A DNA stretch of 52,137 bases from Oscillospiraceae bacterium. Its GTDB lineage: Bacteria > Bacillota_A > Clostridia > Oscillospirales > Oscillospiraceae. Positions within the stretch are counted from its first letter, which is position 1; the number at the start of each line of letters is the position of its first letter. The stretch is from assembly GCA_017540945.1 (NCBI GenBank), contig JAFYAB010000034.1, positions 1 through 52,137 on the forward strand. The letters run 5' to 3'. Position numbers and translations under genes: made by a program. Positions 8,402 through 17,869 of the stretch are shown here, one piece after another. Below the pieces are notes generated by a model. It saw only the letters and a program-made list of their open reading frames with translations, searched no databases and had not been told where the DNA came from.

Positions 8402-9442
8402 ATGAAAAAAACAATAAAATGGGAAGGCTTCCAAAGGGGCGTCAATTTCGGCGGCTGGTTTTCCCAGTGCGACTACTCCGAGGAGCGCTATGACGGCTTT
8501 ATCCGGCCGGAGGACTTCGCTGTGATCCGGTCCTGGGGGGCCGATCACGTCCGGGTTCCCGTGGACTACAATCTGCTGGAGGACGAAGCCGGAACTCCCC
8601 GGCCCGCCGGGTTTGCGCGTCTGCAGCAGACCATCGACTGCTGCCGGGCCAACGGCCTGCACATGGTCCTGGATCTTCACAAGACCGCGGGCTTTTCCTT
8701 CGACCCCGACGAGGGCGAGGGCGGCTTCTTCGAGGATCCGGCCTTTCAGGAGCGCTTCTGCCGCCTCTGGGAGCGTATCGCGCAAGCCTTCGGGCGGAAC
8801 GCCGATATGCTGGCCTTTGAGCTGCTGAACGAGGTCACGGAGCGGGACTATATGCCCGTCTGGAACCGGGTGGCGGGGGACTGCATCCGCCGGATCCGGG
8901 TCCACGCGCCGGAGATCCCCATCTTAGTGGGCGGCTATTGGCACAACAGCGCCGCCGCGGTGGGGGACATCGACGTGCCCCTGCTGGGCCCCATCGTTTA
9001 CAACTTCCACTGCTATGAGCCGCTGATCTTCACCCACCAGGGCGCAGACTGGATGGCTCCGCCTATGGATCCGGCTTTTCGGATCCCCGTCACAGCAAGC
9101 TTCGGCGAGATGGAAGCCGCCGGGAAGCGGATGATCTCCGGCAGCTGCGCCGGTTTGGACCGCTATCCCCCGGAGACCCGCCTCAGCCCCGCTTACTTCG
9201 AGGCGTTCTTTGCCGGCGCTGTCGCGGCCGCCGAGACCAAGGGCGTGCCCCTCTACTGCGGCGAATACGGCGTCATCGACCGGGTCCCCCCGGAGCAGGC
9301 GCTGGTCTGGTACAAGGCCATCCATGAAGCCTTCGAGCGCTGCGGCGTCGGCCGTGCTGCCTGGAGCTACCGTCAAATGGATTTCGGCCTCTCGGATCCC
9401 CGTATGGACGCGGTCCGGTCGGAATTGATCCGGTATCTGTAG
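8402..9442 (+). CDS. GH5 family glycoside hydrolase, cytoplasmic
   Basis: 346 residues with the (beta/alpha)8-barrel landmarks of GH5. RGVNFGGWF is at the start, followed by [19 protein letters not shown], the acid/base glutamate in ELLNEV (Glu144) and the nucleophile in YCGEYG (Glu288). There is no signal peptide, so it acts inside the cell on imported oligosaccharides. With the GH94 enzyme it would cut cellodextrins, or remove glucose from their ends. Endo- or exo-action and exact linkage (beta-1,4 or beta-1,3) cannot be told. It sits between the permeases and the ATPase, in the same transcriptional direction. Its TAG stop codon forms part of a GTAG-headed palindromic repeat. Confidence 0.9.
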   Translation: MKKTIKWEGFQRGVNFGGWFSQCDYSEERYDGFIRPEDFAVIRSWGADHVRVPVDYNLLEDEAGTPRPAGFARLQQTIDCCRANGLHMVLDLHKTAGFSFDPDEGEGGFFEDPAFQERFCRLWERIAQAFGRNADMLAFELLNEVTERDYMPVWNRVAGDCIRRIRVHAPEIPILVGGYWHNSAAAVGDIDVPLLGPIVYNFHCYEPLIFTHQGADWMAPPMDPAFRIPVTASFGEMEAAGKRMISGSCAGLDRYPPETRLSPAYFEAFFAGAVAAAETKGVPLYCGEYGVIDRVPPEQALVWYKAIHEAFERCGVGRAAWSYRQMDFGLSDPRMDAVRSELIRYL

Positions 9443-9465
9443 CGGCGCACAGCTGTGCCGCTGCA
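9439..9465 (+). repeat. GTAG-headed palindrome overlapping the GH5 stop codon
   Basis: GTAGCGGCGCACAG followed by CTGTGCCGC forms a palindrome whose first four bases include the TAG stop of the GH5 gene. A related sequence (AGCGGCGCACAGTGTGCGCC) lies on the minus strand inside the PfkB kinase gene near 32591-32613. Confidence 0.55.
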
Positions 9466-9492
9466 CAACAAATTCATTTAGGAGTTGACATT

Positions 9493-10668
<1,176 letters not shown>

Positions 10669-10711
10669 CATACAGAAAAGCCTGCGCTTGTCGCGCAGGC
10701 TTTTCTGTATG
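10669..10711. terminator. Bidirectional terminator after the ATPase gene
   Basis: A perfect 19-bp stem (10669-10687 and 10693-10711) with a 5-nt loop. It carries AGAAAAGCC/GGCTTTTCT, so both strands end in a T-rich arm. It serves the ATPase gene and the convergent barstar gene. Confidence 0.9.
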
Positions 10712-10715
10712 CTCT

Positions 10716-10979
10716 TTACTTTCGTATCAGCTTTACGTGCCCGCTTTCGCAGGCGTCCTCCAGCATCTGCAGGAAGCTTTCGGCGTAGTCGCCCAGGCGC
10801 TCCCGGAGCAGAGCCTCGTGCTTGACGGTGATGATCCGGTCCTTGCCGGGATCCGTCAGCACGTCGTAGACCGCGTCCAGATTCCGGCCGCAGTCGGCGG
10901 GCAGGCTGAGCTTCTGCCGCAGAAGCTCGTGGAGGCTGGCCTTGTCTGTGACCCGCTTGGCGTTGATGGTGGCTCTCAT
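10716..10979 (-). CDS. Barstar-family ribonuclease inhibitor
   Basis: 87 residues from the ATG at 10979. This start is preferred over a TTG at 10985 because GGAGGAGG lies at ideal distance. The pattern LHELLRQKLSLPADCGRNLDAVYDVLT is typical of the barstar fold, with the acidic helix region that plugs the RNase active site. It stays in the cytoplasm and should neutralise the RNase encoded directly upstream, whose stop codon overlaps the alternative TTG. Gene order RNase then inhibitor on one transcript would keep the two in balance. The assignment rests on the family pattern plus the barnase-like partner. Confidence 0.85.
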   Translation of the reverse strand: MRATINAKRVTDKASLHELLRQKLSLPADCGRNLDAVYDVLTDPGKDRIITVKHEALLRERLGDYAESFLQMLEDACESGHVKLIRK

Positions 10980-10981
10980 AC

Positions 10982-11575
10982 TCAACCCTCCTCCCCGTAG
11001 AGCAGCTCAAAGCTCTCGTAGTGGTCTTCGGTGTAATAGATCAGCCCGTCGTTGGAGAAGACGATGCGTTTGACGCCCCGGGTGTTCTTGCCCATGGTGT
11101 CGATGTCGCACTCGGTCCACTTCCGGCCCTTGGCCTTGGGCAGCAGGCCCTCGTAGTTTCCGAAGTAGCTGCCGCCGATGCACTTGCCCGGGGCGTAGGG
11201 CTCCAGCGCACCCTTGACCCAGCCCAGGTTTTCGGCCTCTTTCTTGGTGATGTAGTTGGAGGGCAGATGGCCGTAGAGGTGGATATAGAGGGCCACCTCC
11301 TCCTTGGAATCATAGACTCCGTCCTCCGCCACCGTGAGCCCAGGCGCCTGGGTGTCGGGGACCGCGGGGGCCTCGGTGTCGATCTGAGGGGGCGCCTCTG
11401 TCCCGGGCGCTTCGGTATGGGAGCCGGCGTCCGTCCCGGAGGGAGTCCTGGCGTCCGGCGCCCCGGTGACGATGGGAATATCGATGGGCGGCTGCGTGGT
11501 CTGGGGGACCGCCATGCAGCCCGCCGGTCCCGCCAGCAGCAGCAGGACCAGGAGAATACAAAGAATGCGTTTCAT
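10982..11575 (-). CDS. Barnase-like ribonuclease, lipoprotein-anchored
   Basis: 197 residues from the ATG at 11575, the first start that yields a signal peptide; longer upstream frames run into the promoter. Residues 1-20 form a lipoprotein-like signal ending PAGC. A Pro/Thr/Ala-rich stalk (about 21-80) follows, then a barnase domain: HLPSNYITKKEAENLGW, GKCIGGSYFGNYEG and KGRKWTECDI. By position, the catalytic residues of barnase correspond to Glu155, Arg170 and His185 (TEDHYESF). It should cleave RNA outside the cell or at its surface while the barstar homologue protects the cytoplasm. The stalk and likely membrane anchor distinguish it from freely secreted barnase. The -3 position of the lipobox is Pro, so lipidation is not certain. 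Confidence 0.88.
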   Translation of the reverse strand: MKRILCILLVLLLLAGPAGCMAVPQTTQPPIDIPIVTGAPDARTPSGTDAGSHTEAPGTEAPPQIDTEAPAVPDTQAPGLTVAEDGVYDSKEEVALYIHLYGHLPSNYITKKEAENLGWVKGALEPYAPGKCIGGSYFGNYEGLLPKAKGRKWTECDIDTMGKNTRGVKRIVFSNDGLIYYTEDHYESFELLYGEEG

Positions 11576-11602
11576 GGGCTTTCCCTCTTTCTTTTTTTCT
11601 GT

Positions 11603-11631
11603 ATTATACCAATCCCGGAGAACAATTGCAA
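11603..11631 (-). promoter_or_regulatory. Promoter of the barnase/barstar genes
   Basis: Minus strand TTGCAA (11631-11626), 17-nt spacer, TATAAT (11608-11603), 28 bases before the start codon. Confidence 0.75.
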
Positions 11632-11660
11632 GAAATAATCGAAAAAGCCACAAAAAACCC

Positions 11661-11689
11661 TTTTCAAACACAAGTCCTTGTGATACAAT
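11661..11689 (+). promoter_or_regulatory. Promoter of galK
   Basis: TTTTCA, 17-nt spacer, and an extended -10 TGATACAAT. The 14 bases CTTGTGATACAATA are identical in the promoter of the DUF1846 gene (22854-22867). Confidence 0.65.
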
Positions 11690-11723
11690 AAACAAGAATA
11701 TACAAGATAAGGGAGGCTCCCCT

Positions 11724-12950
11724 ATGAAATACCGCTTTGAAGAGATCTATACCCGTCCCGAGGACCGGGCGCGGCTGCTGGAGCTGCGGGACGCCCTGCT
11801 GGCAGACGGCCATAAGGCCGGGGATATCCGTTATTTTACCGCCCCCGGCCGGACGGAGCTGGGCGGCAACCACACGGATCACCAGCACGGCCTGGTGCTG
11901 GCGGCTGCTGTGGACGTGGACACCATGGCCGCCGCGGCGCCCAACGACGAGGGCCTGATCCGGCTCTGGTCCGCGGGCTTCCCGCCCTGTCAGATCCATG
12001 TGGACCCGGCCCAAAACCCGCCGGCGCCCAAGGAGAGCGCCCTGTCCCTGCTCCAGGGCATGGCGGAGCTGTGCGCCCCGCTGGGGACCCCCTGCGGCCT
12101 GGATATCCGGGCCTCCTCCACGGTGCTGCCCGGCGGCGGGTTGTCCTCCTCGGCCTCCTTCGAGGTGCTGCTGGCGGAGGTCTTCAATGCGCTTTGGTGC
12201 GGCGGCAGCCTGTCGGCATTGAAGCTGGCGGAGCTGGGCCAGCGGGTGGAAAACGACTGGTTCGGCAAGCCCAGCGGCCGTCTGGACCAGTCCGCCAGCG
12301 CAGTGGGCGGGGCCACCTTCATGAGCTTTGCCGATCCCGCCGAGCCTCTGGTGGAGAAGCTGGACCTGGATCTGGAAGCGGCGGGCTACGCCCTCTTTAT
12401 CATCAACTGCGGCGCCAGCCACGCGGACCTCACCGGCGAATACGCCGCCATCCCCCTGGAGCTGAAGGCCCTCTGCGCCCGCTTCGGAAAGCGGGTCCTG
12501 GCCGAGGTCCCGGAGGAGGCGTTCTGGGCCCGCCTGCCGGAGCTCCGGGCCGCCTGCGGCGACCGGGCCGTGCTTCGGGCCATGCACATCTACGCCGAGA
12601 ACCGGCGGGTGCCCGCCATGCGGGACGCCCTCCGGGCCGGGGACTTTGATCGCTACCTGGGTCTGGTGCGGGAGTCCGGCCTCTCCTCCTGGCGCTTCCT
12701 TCAGAATGTCACCCCGGCGGGGCAGACCGCGGAGCAGCCCATGGCCTTGACCCTGGCCCTCTGCGAGAAGCTGCTGGCAGGCAGAGGGGCCTGCCGGGTC
12801 CACGGCGGCGGCTTCGCCGGCACCGCCCAGGCCTATGTGCCTCTGGCCCGGGCGGAGGAATTCCGGGCAACCATGGAGGCCGTTCTGGGGGAGGGCGCCT
12901 GCCAGCGCCGCACCGTCCGGGCCGTGGGCGCGGCGGAGATCCTGCTGTAA
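11724..12950 (+). CDS. galK: Galactokinase
   Basis: 408 residues, GHMP kinase superfamily. It phosphorylates galactose at C1 with ATP, the first step of the Leloir pathway, in the cytoplasm. The N-terminal galactokinase signature GRTELGGNHTDHQHG (42-56), the ATP-binding loop LPGGGLSSSASFE (about 135-147) and the C-terminal HGGGFAGT are present. A longer frame extends upstream but crosses the promoter; ATG at 11724 has GGGAGG seven bases before it. No galT or galE is adjacent, so the rest of the pathway must be elsewhere. Promoter and a short GC hairpin (12958-12973) suggest a single-gene transcript. Confidence 0.93.
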   Translation: MKYRFEEIYTRPEDRARLLELRDALLADGHKAGDIRYFTAPGRTELGGNHTDHQHGLVLAAAVDVDTMAAAAPNDEGLIRLWSAGFPPCQIHVDPAQNPPAPKESALSLLQGMAELCAPLGTPCGLDIRASSTVLPGGGLSSSASFEVLLAEVFNALWCGGSLSALKLAELGQRVENDWFGKPSGRLDQSASAVGGATFMSFADPAEPLVEKLDLDLEAAGYALFIINCGASHADLTGEYAAIPLELKALCARFGKRVLAEVPEEAFWARLPELRAACGDRAVLRAMHIYAENRRVPAMRDALRAGDFDRYLGLVRESGLSSWRFLQNVTPAGQTAEQPMALTLALCEKLLAGRGACRVHGGGFAGTAQAYVPLARAEEFRATMEAVLGEGACQRRTVRAVGAAEILL

Positions 12951-13001
12951 ACAAACGGCTGCCCCAGGGCAGCGGCGGCCGTCTCCGGCGGTCGACATAA
13001 T

Positions 13002-13049
13002 CCGACAAATATCGACAAAAATCCGCATAAATATACATTTTGTGTCGAA
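13002..13049. promoter_or_regulatory. Cluster of Spo0A-box-like sites upstream of spo0A
   Basis: Two minus-strand TTTGTCG sites (complement at 13002-13009 and 13012-13019) are phased ten bases apart. A plus-strand TGTCGAA, the exact 0A-box core, is at 13043-13049. A weaker TTTTGTCCG follows at about 13056-13064. They lie 40-90 bases upstream of the -35, which fits autoregulation by Spo0A. Identification is by consensus match only. Confidence 0.65.
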
Positions 13050-13089
13050 TCATGACGGACAAAACTTGATTTTTCCAAGGTTTTTCTTC

Positions 13090-13118
13090 TTGAAATGTAC
13101 GGATTTTTATGCTAAATT
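13090..13118 (+). promoter_or_regulatory. Vegetative-type promoter of spo0A
   Basis: TTGAAA (13090-13095), 17-nt spacer, TAAATT (13113-13118). No convincing sigma-H promoter was found. Confidence 0.6.
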
Positions 13119-13176
13119 ATTCATGCAAAGAGAGACAGAAAACACCAGAAACGCATATCAGTAAGGAGAGGAAACT

Positions 13177-13950
13177 ATGGAAAAACGCACCACCGTCCTG
13201 GTAGCGGACGGAAGCGAAGAATTTTGCGCCCGGCTGTCCGGGGCGCTGCAAAACGGCGGTTATCAGGTTGTCGGCACCGCCACCGACGGGCAATCCGCCG
13301 CGGAGCAGCTCAAGGCGTCGTCTCCGGACGTGATGATTCTGGACCTGATGCTCCCCAAGGGAGACGGCCTTTCGGTGATCGGGTCCGTGCCGAAGGAGAA
13401 GCGGCCCAAGCTGCTACTGCTGGCGGGGCTGGCCACGGATTACGTGCTGAACGCCGCCTCCGCCGCTGGCGCGGACTATCTGATGCTGAAGCCCTGCACG
13501 GCGCAGACCGTGGCCCAGCGTGTGGGGGACATCCTCCAGGCGGACCGGGAAAGTACGGCCAGACGCCAGAGCGCGGAGCCGGACATCGAAACCATGGTCA
13601 CCAACGTGATCCACGAAATCGGCGTTCCGGCCCACATCAAGGGCTACCAGTATCTGCGGGAGGCCATCATCATCGCCGTGGGGGACATGGAGGTCATCAA
13701 CGCCATCACGAAGGTCCTCTATCCCCAGGTGGCCAAGACCTTCTGTACCACGCCCTCCCGGGTGGAGCGGGCCATCCGCCACGCCATTGAGGTGGCCTGG
13801 GACCGGGGCGATCTGGACACCCTCCAGCGCTTTTTCGGTTACACCGTTTCCAACACCAAGGGCAAGCCCACCAACAGCGAGTTCATCGCCCTGATCGCCG
13901 ATCGCCTCCAGCTTCAGCTCCGCAGCGGCGAGCTGAAAATGGCCAGGTAA
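13177..13950 (+). CDS. spo0A: Sporulation master regulator Spo0A
   Basis: 257 residues. An N-terminal receiver domain (1-125) is followed by the Spo0A DNA-binding domain (about 137-250). The latter has the family blocks [40 protein letters not shown] and [10 protein letters not shown]. In the receiver, the phosphoacceptor is Asp56 (ILDLMLP) and the conserved lysine is Lys105 (LKPCT). Two switch positions differ from the usual pattern: the second residue of the N-terminal acidic pair is Gly12 (VADGSEEF), and the conserved Thr/Ser is Ala83 (LLLLAGLA). This suggests altered phosphorylation or phosphate-dependent switching; that is inference. RBS AAGGAGAGG. It stands alone, away from spoIVB, which lies next to spo0A in Bacillus but is 17 kb away here. 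Confidence 0.95.
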   Translation: MEKRTTVLVADGSEEFCARLSGALQNGGYQVVGTATDGQSAAEQLKASSPDVMILDLMLPKGDGLSVIGSVPKEKRPKLLLLAGLATDYVLNAASAAGADYLMLKPCTAQTVAQRVGDILQADRESTARRQSAEPDIETMVTNVIHEIGVPAHIKGYQYLREAIIIAVGDMEVINAITKVLYPQVAKTFCTTPSRVERAIRHAIEVAWDRGDLDTLQRFFGYTVSNTKGKPTNSEFIALIADRLQLQLRSGELKMAR

Positions 13951-13956
13951 TGGGTG

Positions 13957-14009
13957 AACCATAAGAAAGAGGGAAAAGGCGTCAGGCCCTTTCCCTCTTT
14001 CTTATGGTT
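13957..14009. terminator. Bidirectional terminator between spo0A and its convergent neighbour
   Basis: A perfect 20-bp stem (13957-13976 and 13990-14009) with a 13-nt loop. It ends in T-runs on the plus strand and contains the TAA stop codon of the minus-strand gene (14002-14004). Confidence 0.9.
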
Positions 14010-14439
14010 TTTCCAGCTCTCGCAGGCGGCGGTATCTCGCAAATAAAACGGCTGTCAGCAGGTCCAGCAGGACCAGGCCGCCCAGGTCCCAGAGCAGCAT
14101 GCCCCGGTTGATGGGGTCCAGGGCCACCACGGGGACCAGCTCCAGGGCCTCCGCCAGGGTACAGCCATAGCGGGCGTTGTCCCGGAGGATCAGCTCCCCG
14201 TAGCCGCAGTACAGGCCCGGCAGGGCGGCCAGGGGGGTGAAGAGCGCGGCCAGGCAGATGCCAAAGCCGGAGCTCCGTCCGGCGGCCAGCCGGTAGCCTC
14301 CCATGGAAAGCAGAAAGCCTCCCAGTCCCGCCAGAGCCAGGCTGATATCGCTGCGGGTGAGCAGCCAGGCCAGCGGAGCCGCGGGCAAGGCGCCAAACGC
14401 CGCCCCCAGACAGCCCAGCCAGCGCCGTTCCCGTCCCAT
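14002..14439 (-). CDS. Small membrane protein of unknown function
   Basis: 145 residues from the ATG at 14439, four bases after the LCP gene's stop codon. About four hydrophobic segments: WLGCLGAAFGALPAAPLAW, ISLALAGLGGFLLSMGGY, FGICLAALFTPLAALPGLY and LLWDLGGLVLLDLLTAVL. Between the third and fourth is an acidic loop. No family recognised. Its place at the end of the sortase/LCP run suggests a role at the cell envelope. Its stop codon is embedded in the terminator stem. Confidence 0.75.
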   Translation of the reverse strand: MGRERRWLGCLGAAFGALPAAPLAWLLTRSDISLALAGLGGFLLSMGGYRLAAGRSSGFGICLAALFTPLAALPGLYCGYGELILRDNARYGCTLAEALELVPVVALDPINRGMLLWDLGGLVLLDLLTAVLFARYRRLRELEKP

Positions 14440-14443
14440 GGCC

Positions 14444-15544
14444 TCAGTCCACCCGGGTGTAGAACAGCTGGAGGGCTGCCTCAAAGAGATCCGTCTCATC
14501 GGGATAGAAGATCGTGCTGCCGTTCAGCTTGCCAAAGCTGCCCTTGATATCCCGGAAGGAAAAGCTGGCCTCGTGGGCGATGTAGCTGCTGCTCAGGAAG
14601 GTCACGTCGGGAATCGTCAGGTCCGTCACCATATAGGGGGCCAGGGCGGAGAACAGCTTCGCCGGGAAGCTGAAATTCCGCTTGGTTTTGGCCACGGCCA
14701 GCTTGGAGAGCTCCGTCACATACTGCTTTTGCCGCTCCATACGCTGGGCGTTGGCGTCGATCTCCTGGGTTCTGGTGCGAATGTAGCGGTCCAGATATTG
14801 GCCTTGAAGCTCGAGCAGATCGCCCTCGCTGATGTGCGTTCCGTCCGGCATGTCCACGTCGATCAGAGACTTGACCTTCACGTGGCCCACCGCGTCGTTG
14901 ACGGCCTGGATGCCGTTCATATCCAGGGCCAGGTATGTGCTGATGGGCAGGCCGTAGAGCAGGCGGGAGACGGAGCGCATGGCGTTTTCGCAGCTGCCCT
15001 CCTTGCCGTCGCCGTAGGCAAAGGCCAGGGTGATCTGCTCGTTTCTCGTTTCCACGTAGTAGCCGCCCACGGAGTAGATGTCCACCTGGGCGTTGGTTTC
15101 CCGGGAGATGTTCAGCACGGTGGTCTGCCCGGTCTTGGTGTCGAGACCCACCAGCAGCATCACGTCGGACTGGCCCGCCCGGCCGATGGTTTTTTCTTCC
15201 TCCAGGCTGTGGTCGATGCCCAGGAAGAGGAGGGTGACCAGATCCTGATTCAGCTTATAGGTGTGGCCCTGATAGAGGATGGTGGTGCCGTCGTCCAGGC
15301 GGACGACGGGATTGTCCGGCAGATCGGGGACCTCCACCTGCTCCACGTTCTTGTAGCGCAGCAGCTTTCCGCCGCCGACATAGACGTCGGCGTAGGCCAT
15401 CAGCTTGAAGCCCTCGGCCCCCAGCCGCACCAGGCTCAGCAGCAGCACCAGCAGGACCAGGACCCCGCTGGAGATCCGGCGGGCCTTTTTTTTCTTGGAC
15501 GCGGCGAAATGGCCCTGATAGGGGCCGTCACTTCGTGTGGACAT
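14444..15544 (-). CDS. [11 protein letters not shown] (LCP) family cell-wall glycopolymer ligase
   Basis: 366 residues. A basic cytoplasmic tail and one membrane anchor (SGVLVLLVLLLSLVRLGAE, about 26-44) precede an extracytoplasmic LCP domain. The domain carries TLLFLGIDHS, RAGQSDVMLLVGLD, LNISRETNAQV and, near the middle, YLALDMNGIQAVNDAVG. These match the LCP pattern of a polyprenyl-phosphate pocket with conserved Asp and Arg residues. The family transfers wall teichoic acid or polysaccharide from lipid carriers to peptidoglycan. Its start overlaps the end of the sortase gene by 17 bases, so translation is probably coupled. Confidence 0.9.
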   Translation of the reverse strand: MSTRSDGPYQGHFAASKKKKARRISSGVLVLLVLLLSLVRLGAEGFKLMAYADVYVGGGKLLRYKNVEQVEVPDLPDNPVVRLDDGTTILYQGHTYKLNQDLVTLLFLGIDHSLEEEKTIGRAGQSDVMLLVGLDTKTGQTTVLNISRETNAQVDIYSVGGYYVETRNEQITLAFAYGDGKEGSCENAMRSVSRLLYGLPISTYLALDMNGIQAVNDAVGHVKVKSLIDVDMPDGTHISEGDLLELQGQYLDRYIRTRTQEIDANAQRMERQKQYVTELSKLAVAKTKRNFSFPAKLFSALAPYMVTDLTIPDVTFLSSSYIAHEASFSFRDIKGSFGKLNGSTIFYPDETDLFEAALQLFYTRVD

Positions 15545-16385
15545 CGCTGATCAGCACCCCCTCGACCAAATAGCGGCTGGCGCCGTGCTCCAGGCAGGTG
15601 CTCAGGATCACGAGCCGGTCCTCGATGGTGATTTCCAGATCCTTGCGATAGTTCCGCACCATGACCTTGGGCTCCAGGATGTAGTTCCGGATCCAGTCGG
15701 CGTAGACCTCGTCGTCGGAGAAATCAAAGCAGTTGAGGATATGCCGGGTGTCAAACTGGATGGCCGCGGCGATGCGGTAGGTCAGGATGTGGCCCGGCGT
15801 GTAGATATAGAAGAATTCGTGTTCGTCGAAAAAGCGCTTGTCCCGGAAGACGGGCAGATTGGAGAACATGGTCCCGTCCAGCATGTTGTGGCCGTAGACC
15901 AGGGTCACCCGGTCCGTGAAATCCTGGGAATTGATGGGCTGGGTGTAGATGCAGCCCGCGAAGAGGTACTTCCGGTGGATGTCCCGATGCAGATAGTAGT
16001 TGTAGTCCAGATCCGGGGAGGACTGGAGGATGGGCAGGTCGATGTCCGGTTTTTCCGGCCCCATGGGGATGTAGATCCAGGCGTAGACGTCCTCGTTGAT
16101 CTCCTGCAGGGGGGCAAAATTCACGGGATTGTCCTCCAGGGGGGCCGTGGTGGTCACCGGTTCGGTGTCGGGGACAGTGTCCGCGGAGACGACGGCCTCG
16201 GTGGTGACGGGAGCGGGCGGGATCGGCGCGTGGGTGTGAAACTCGCTGGGATCCAGGGGCTTGACCCACCAGGGATGGGTGATGATCCAGATCACCGCGC
16301 AGCCGACCAGCAGCAGCAGGGACAGCAGCAGCACCAGAAGCCAGATCCGCCGGGAGCGCTTCTTTTCTTCGGTTTGATTGGGCAT
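15528..16385 (-). CDS. srtB: Class B sortase
   Basis: 285 residues. One N-terminal membrane span (IWLLVLLLSLLLLVGCAVIW, 14-33) and a Pro/Thr-rich linker (about 50-88) precede the sortase domain. The catalytic triad is His166 (YGHNM), Cys264 (ILSTC) and Arg271 (ASRYLV). The longer helix-containing stretch after the His fits class B. Sortases cleave a C-terminal sorting signal and join the protein to peptidoglycan. No substrate protein with a sorting motif was seen in the window. Overlap with the LCP gene puts both wall-attachment functions in one unit. Confidence 0.92.
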   Translation of the reverse strand: MPNQTEEKKRSRRIWLLVLLLSLLLLVGCAVIWIITHPWWVKPLDPSEFHTHAPIPPAPVTTEAVVSADTVPDTEPVTTTAPLEDNPVNFAPLQEINEDVYAWIYIPMGPEKPDIDLPILQSSPDLDYNYYLHRDIHRKYLFAGCIYTQPINSQDFTDRVTLVYGHNMLDGTMFSNLPVFRDKRFFDEHEFFYIYTPGHILTYRIAAAIQFDTRHILNCFDFSDDEVYADWIRNYILEPKVMVRNYRKDLEITIEDRLVILSTCLEHGASRYLVEGVLISDVHTK

Positions 16386-16415
16386 GAAGAGAACTCCTTT
16401 CGGGGAGAATACCTG

Positions 16416-17858
16416 TTATCTCTTCCAGGTGGAAGGAGACAGGGAAATCAGCATGGGATAGATTTCCAGCCGGCCAAAGAGCATGGCAAAGGCCAGAATG
16501 ATCTTGATAAAGGGCGTGTAGTGCCAGTAGCCCAGGGTGGGACCCACCAGATTCAGACCGGGTCCGATGTTGTTGTAGCAGGCGGCCACGGCGCTGAAGT
16601 TGGATACGCCGTCAAAGCCGGGCTGGAAGGAGACCAGGAACCAAAAGGCCGCGAAGAGGCCGATGTAGATGGCGAAATAGGAGATAACGCTGATGAGGGT
16701 GGTGCTGTCCACGGGCTTGCCCTCGAAGCGCACCGAGGTGACTGCCCGGGGATGGAGCATGTGGCGGACCTCCCGGCGGATGGTCTTGAACAGGAGCACG
16801 ACCCGGGAGACCTTGAGGCCGCCGGCGGTGGAGCCCGCGCAGGCGCCGATGAACATCAGCAGCACCATGATCATCCGCGACAGGGTGGGCCACTCGTCGA
16901 AGTTCACGGTGGAGAAGCCCGTGGTGGAGGAGATGGTGTTTACCTGGAAAAAGGCGTGGCGGATCGCGTCGGAGAAATGCTCGAACAGGGGCATGACGTT
17001 CCAGCAGATCAGAGCCGTGGAGGCCAGGATGATGCCCAGATAGGTCCATAGCTCCTCGCTGCGCAGGGCGGTCTTGAAGCGCCGCATGACCAGCAGGAAG
17101 TAGAGGTTGAAGTTGATGCCGAAGAGCATCATAAAGGTGGCGACCACCCACTGCAGATAGGGACTGTAGCCCGCCAGGGAGTCGGCCTTCAGGCTGAAGC
17201 CGCCGGTGCCGGCGGTGCCGAAGGTGTGGATGCAGCTGTCGAAAAGGGGCATGCCGCCTGCCACCAGCAGGATCAGCTCCAGCGCCGTCATGGCGATGTA
17301 GAGCAGATAGAGGATCTTGGCCGTATCCTTGAGCTTGGGGGAGAGCTTGCCCATGGTGGGGCCGGGCATCTCCGCCCGCAGCACGTGGATGGTCCGGCCG
17401 GAGAGATTCGGCATGATGGCCGCCATCAGCACCAGCACGCCCATGCCGCCGATCCAGTGGGTGAAGCTCCGCCAGAACAGCATGGAATGACGCATGGATT
17501 CCACGTCCCGGAGGATGGAGGCGCCGGTGGTGGTGAAGCCGGACACCGTCTCAAAGAAGGCGTCCACAAAGCTGGGGATCTCCCCGCTGAGGATGAAGGG
17601 CAGGGAGCCCAGCGCCGAGACGGACAGCCAGGCCAGGGCCGTGACCAGGAAGCCCTCCTTGGCGAAGATCAGCTGGTTGTCCGTGCGGAAGACCCGGCAG
17701 AGCAGCAGACCCAGCCCCTCGCTGATGGCGATGGTGATGAGGAAGGGGAGCTGCCCGCCGTCCCAGTAGTAGAGGGATACGGCCAGAGGCAGGACCATCA
17801 GGCCGCCCAGCAGCAGCAGAATGCGGCCGATCAGAAAATAGACCATTTTCCGGTTCAT
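16416..17858 (-). CDS. trkH: Potassium uptake channel subunit, TrkH family
   Basis: 480 residues with the four M1-P-M2 repeats of Trk/Ktr channels. Selectivity-filter regions are visible at FFETVSGFTTTGAS, FGTAGTGGFSLKADS, VNTISSTTGFSTVNF and YNNIGPGLNLVGP. It lets potassium in under control of the cytoplasmic TrkA ring. It lies 11 bases after trkA on the same strand, so the two are co-translated. It starts at the MNRKM Met; GGAGG precedes it. The sortase gene follows 30 bases later. Confidence 0.93.
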   Translation of the reverse strand: MNRKMVYFLIGRILLLLGGLMVLPLAVSLYYWDGGQLPFLITIAISEGLGLLLCRVFRTDNQLIFAKEGFLVTALAWLSVSALGSLPFILSGEIPSFVDAFFETVSGFTTTGASILRDVESMRHSMLFWRSFTHWIGGMGVLVLMAAIMPNLSGRTIHVLRAEMPGPTMGKLSPKLKDTAKILYLLYIAMTALELILLVAGGMPLFDSCIHTFGTAGTGGFSLKADSLAGYSPYLQWVVATFMMLFGINFNLYFLLVMRRFKTALRSEELWTYLGIILASTALICWNVMPLFEHFSDAIRHAFFQVNTISSTTGFSTVNFDEWPTLSRMIMVLLMFIGACAGSTAGGLKVSRVVLLFKTIRREVRHMLHPRAVTSVRFEGKPVDSTTLISVISYFAIYIGLFAAFWFLVSFQPGFDGVSNFSAVAACYNNIGPGLNLVGPTLGYWHYTPFIKIILAFAMLFGRLEIYPMLISLSPSTWKR

Positions 17859-17869
17859 GGGCGGCCTCC

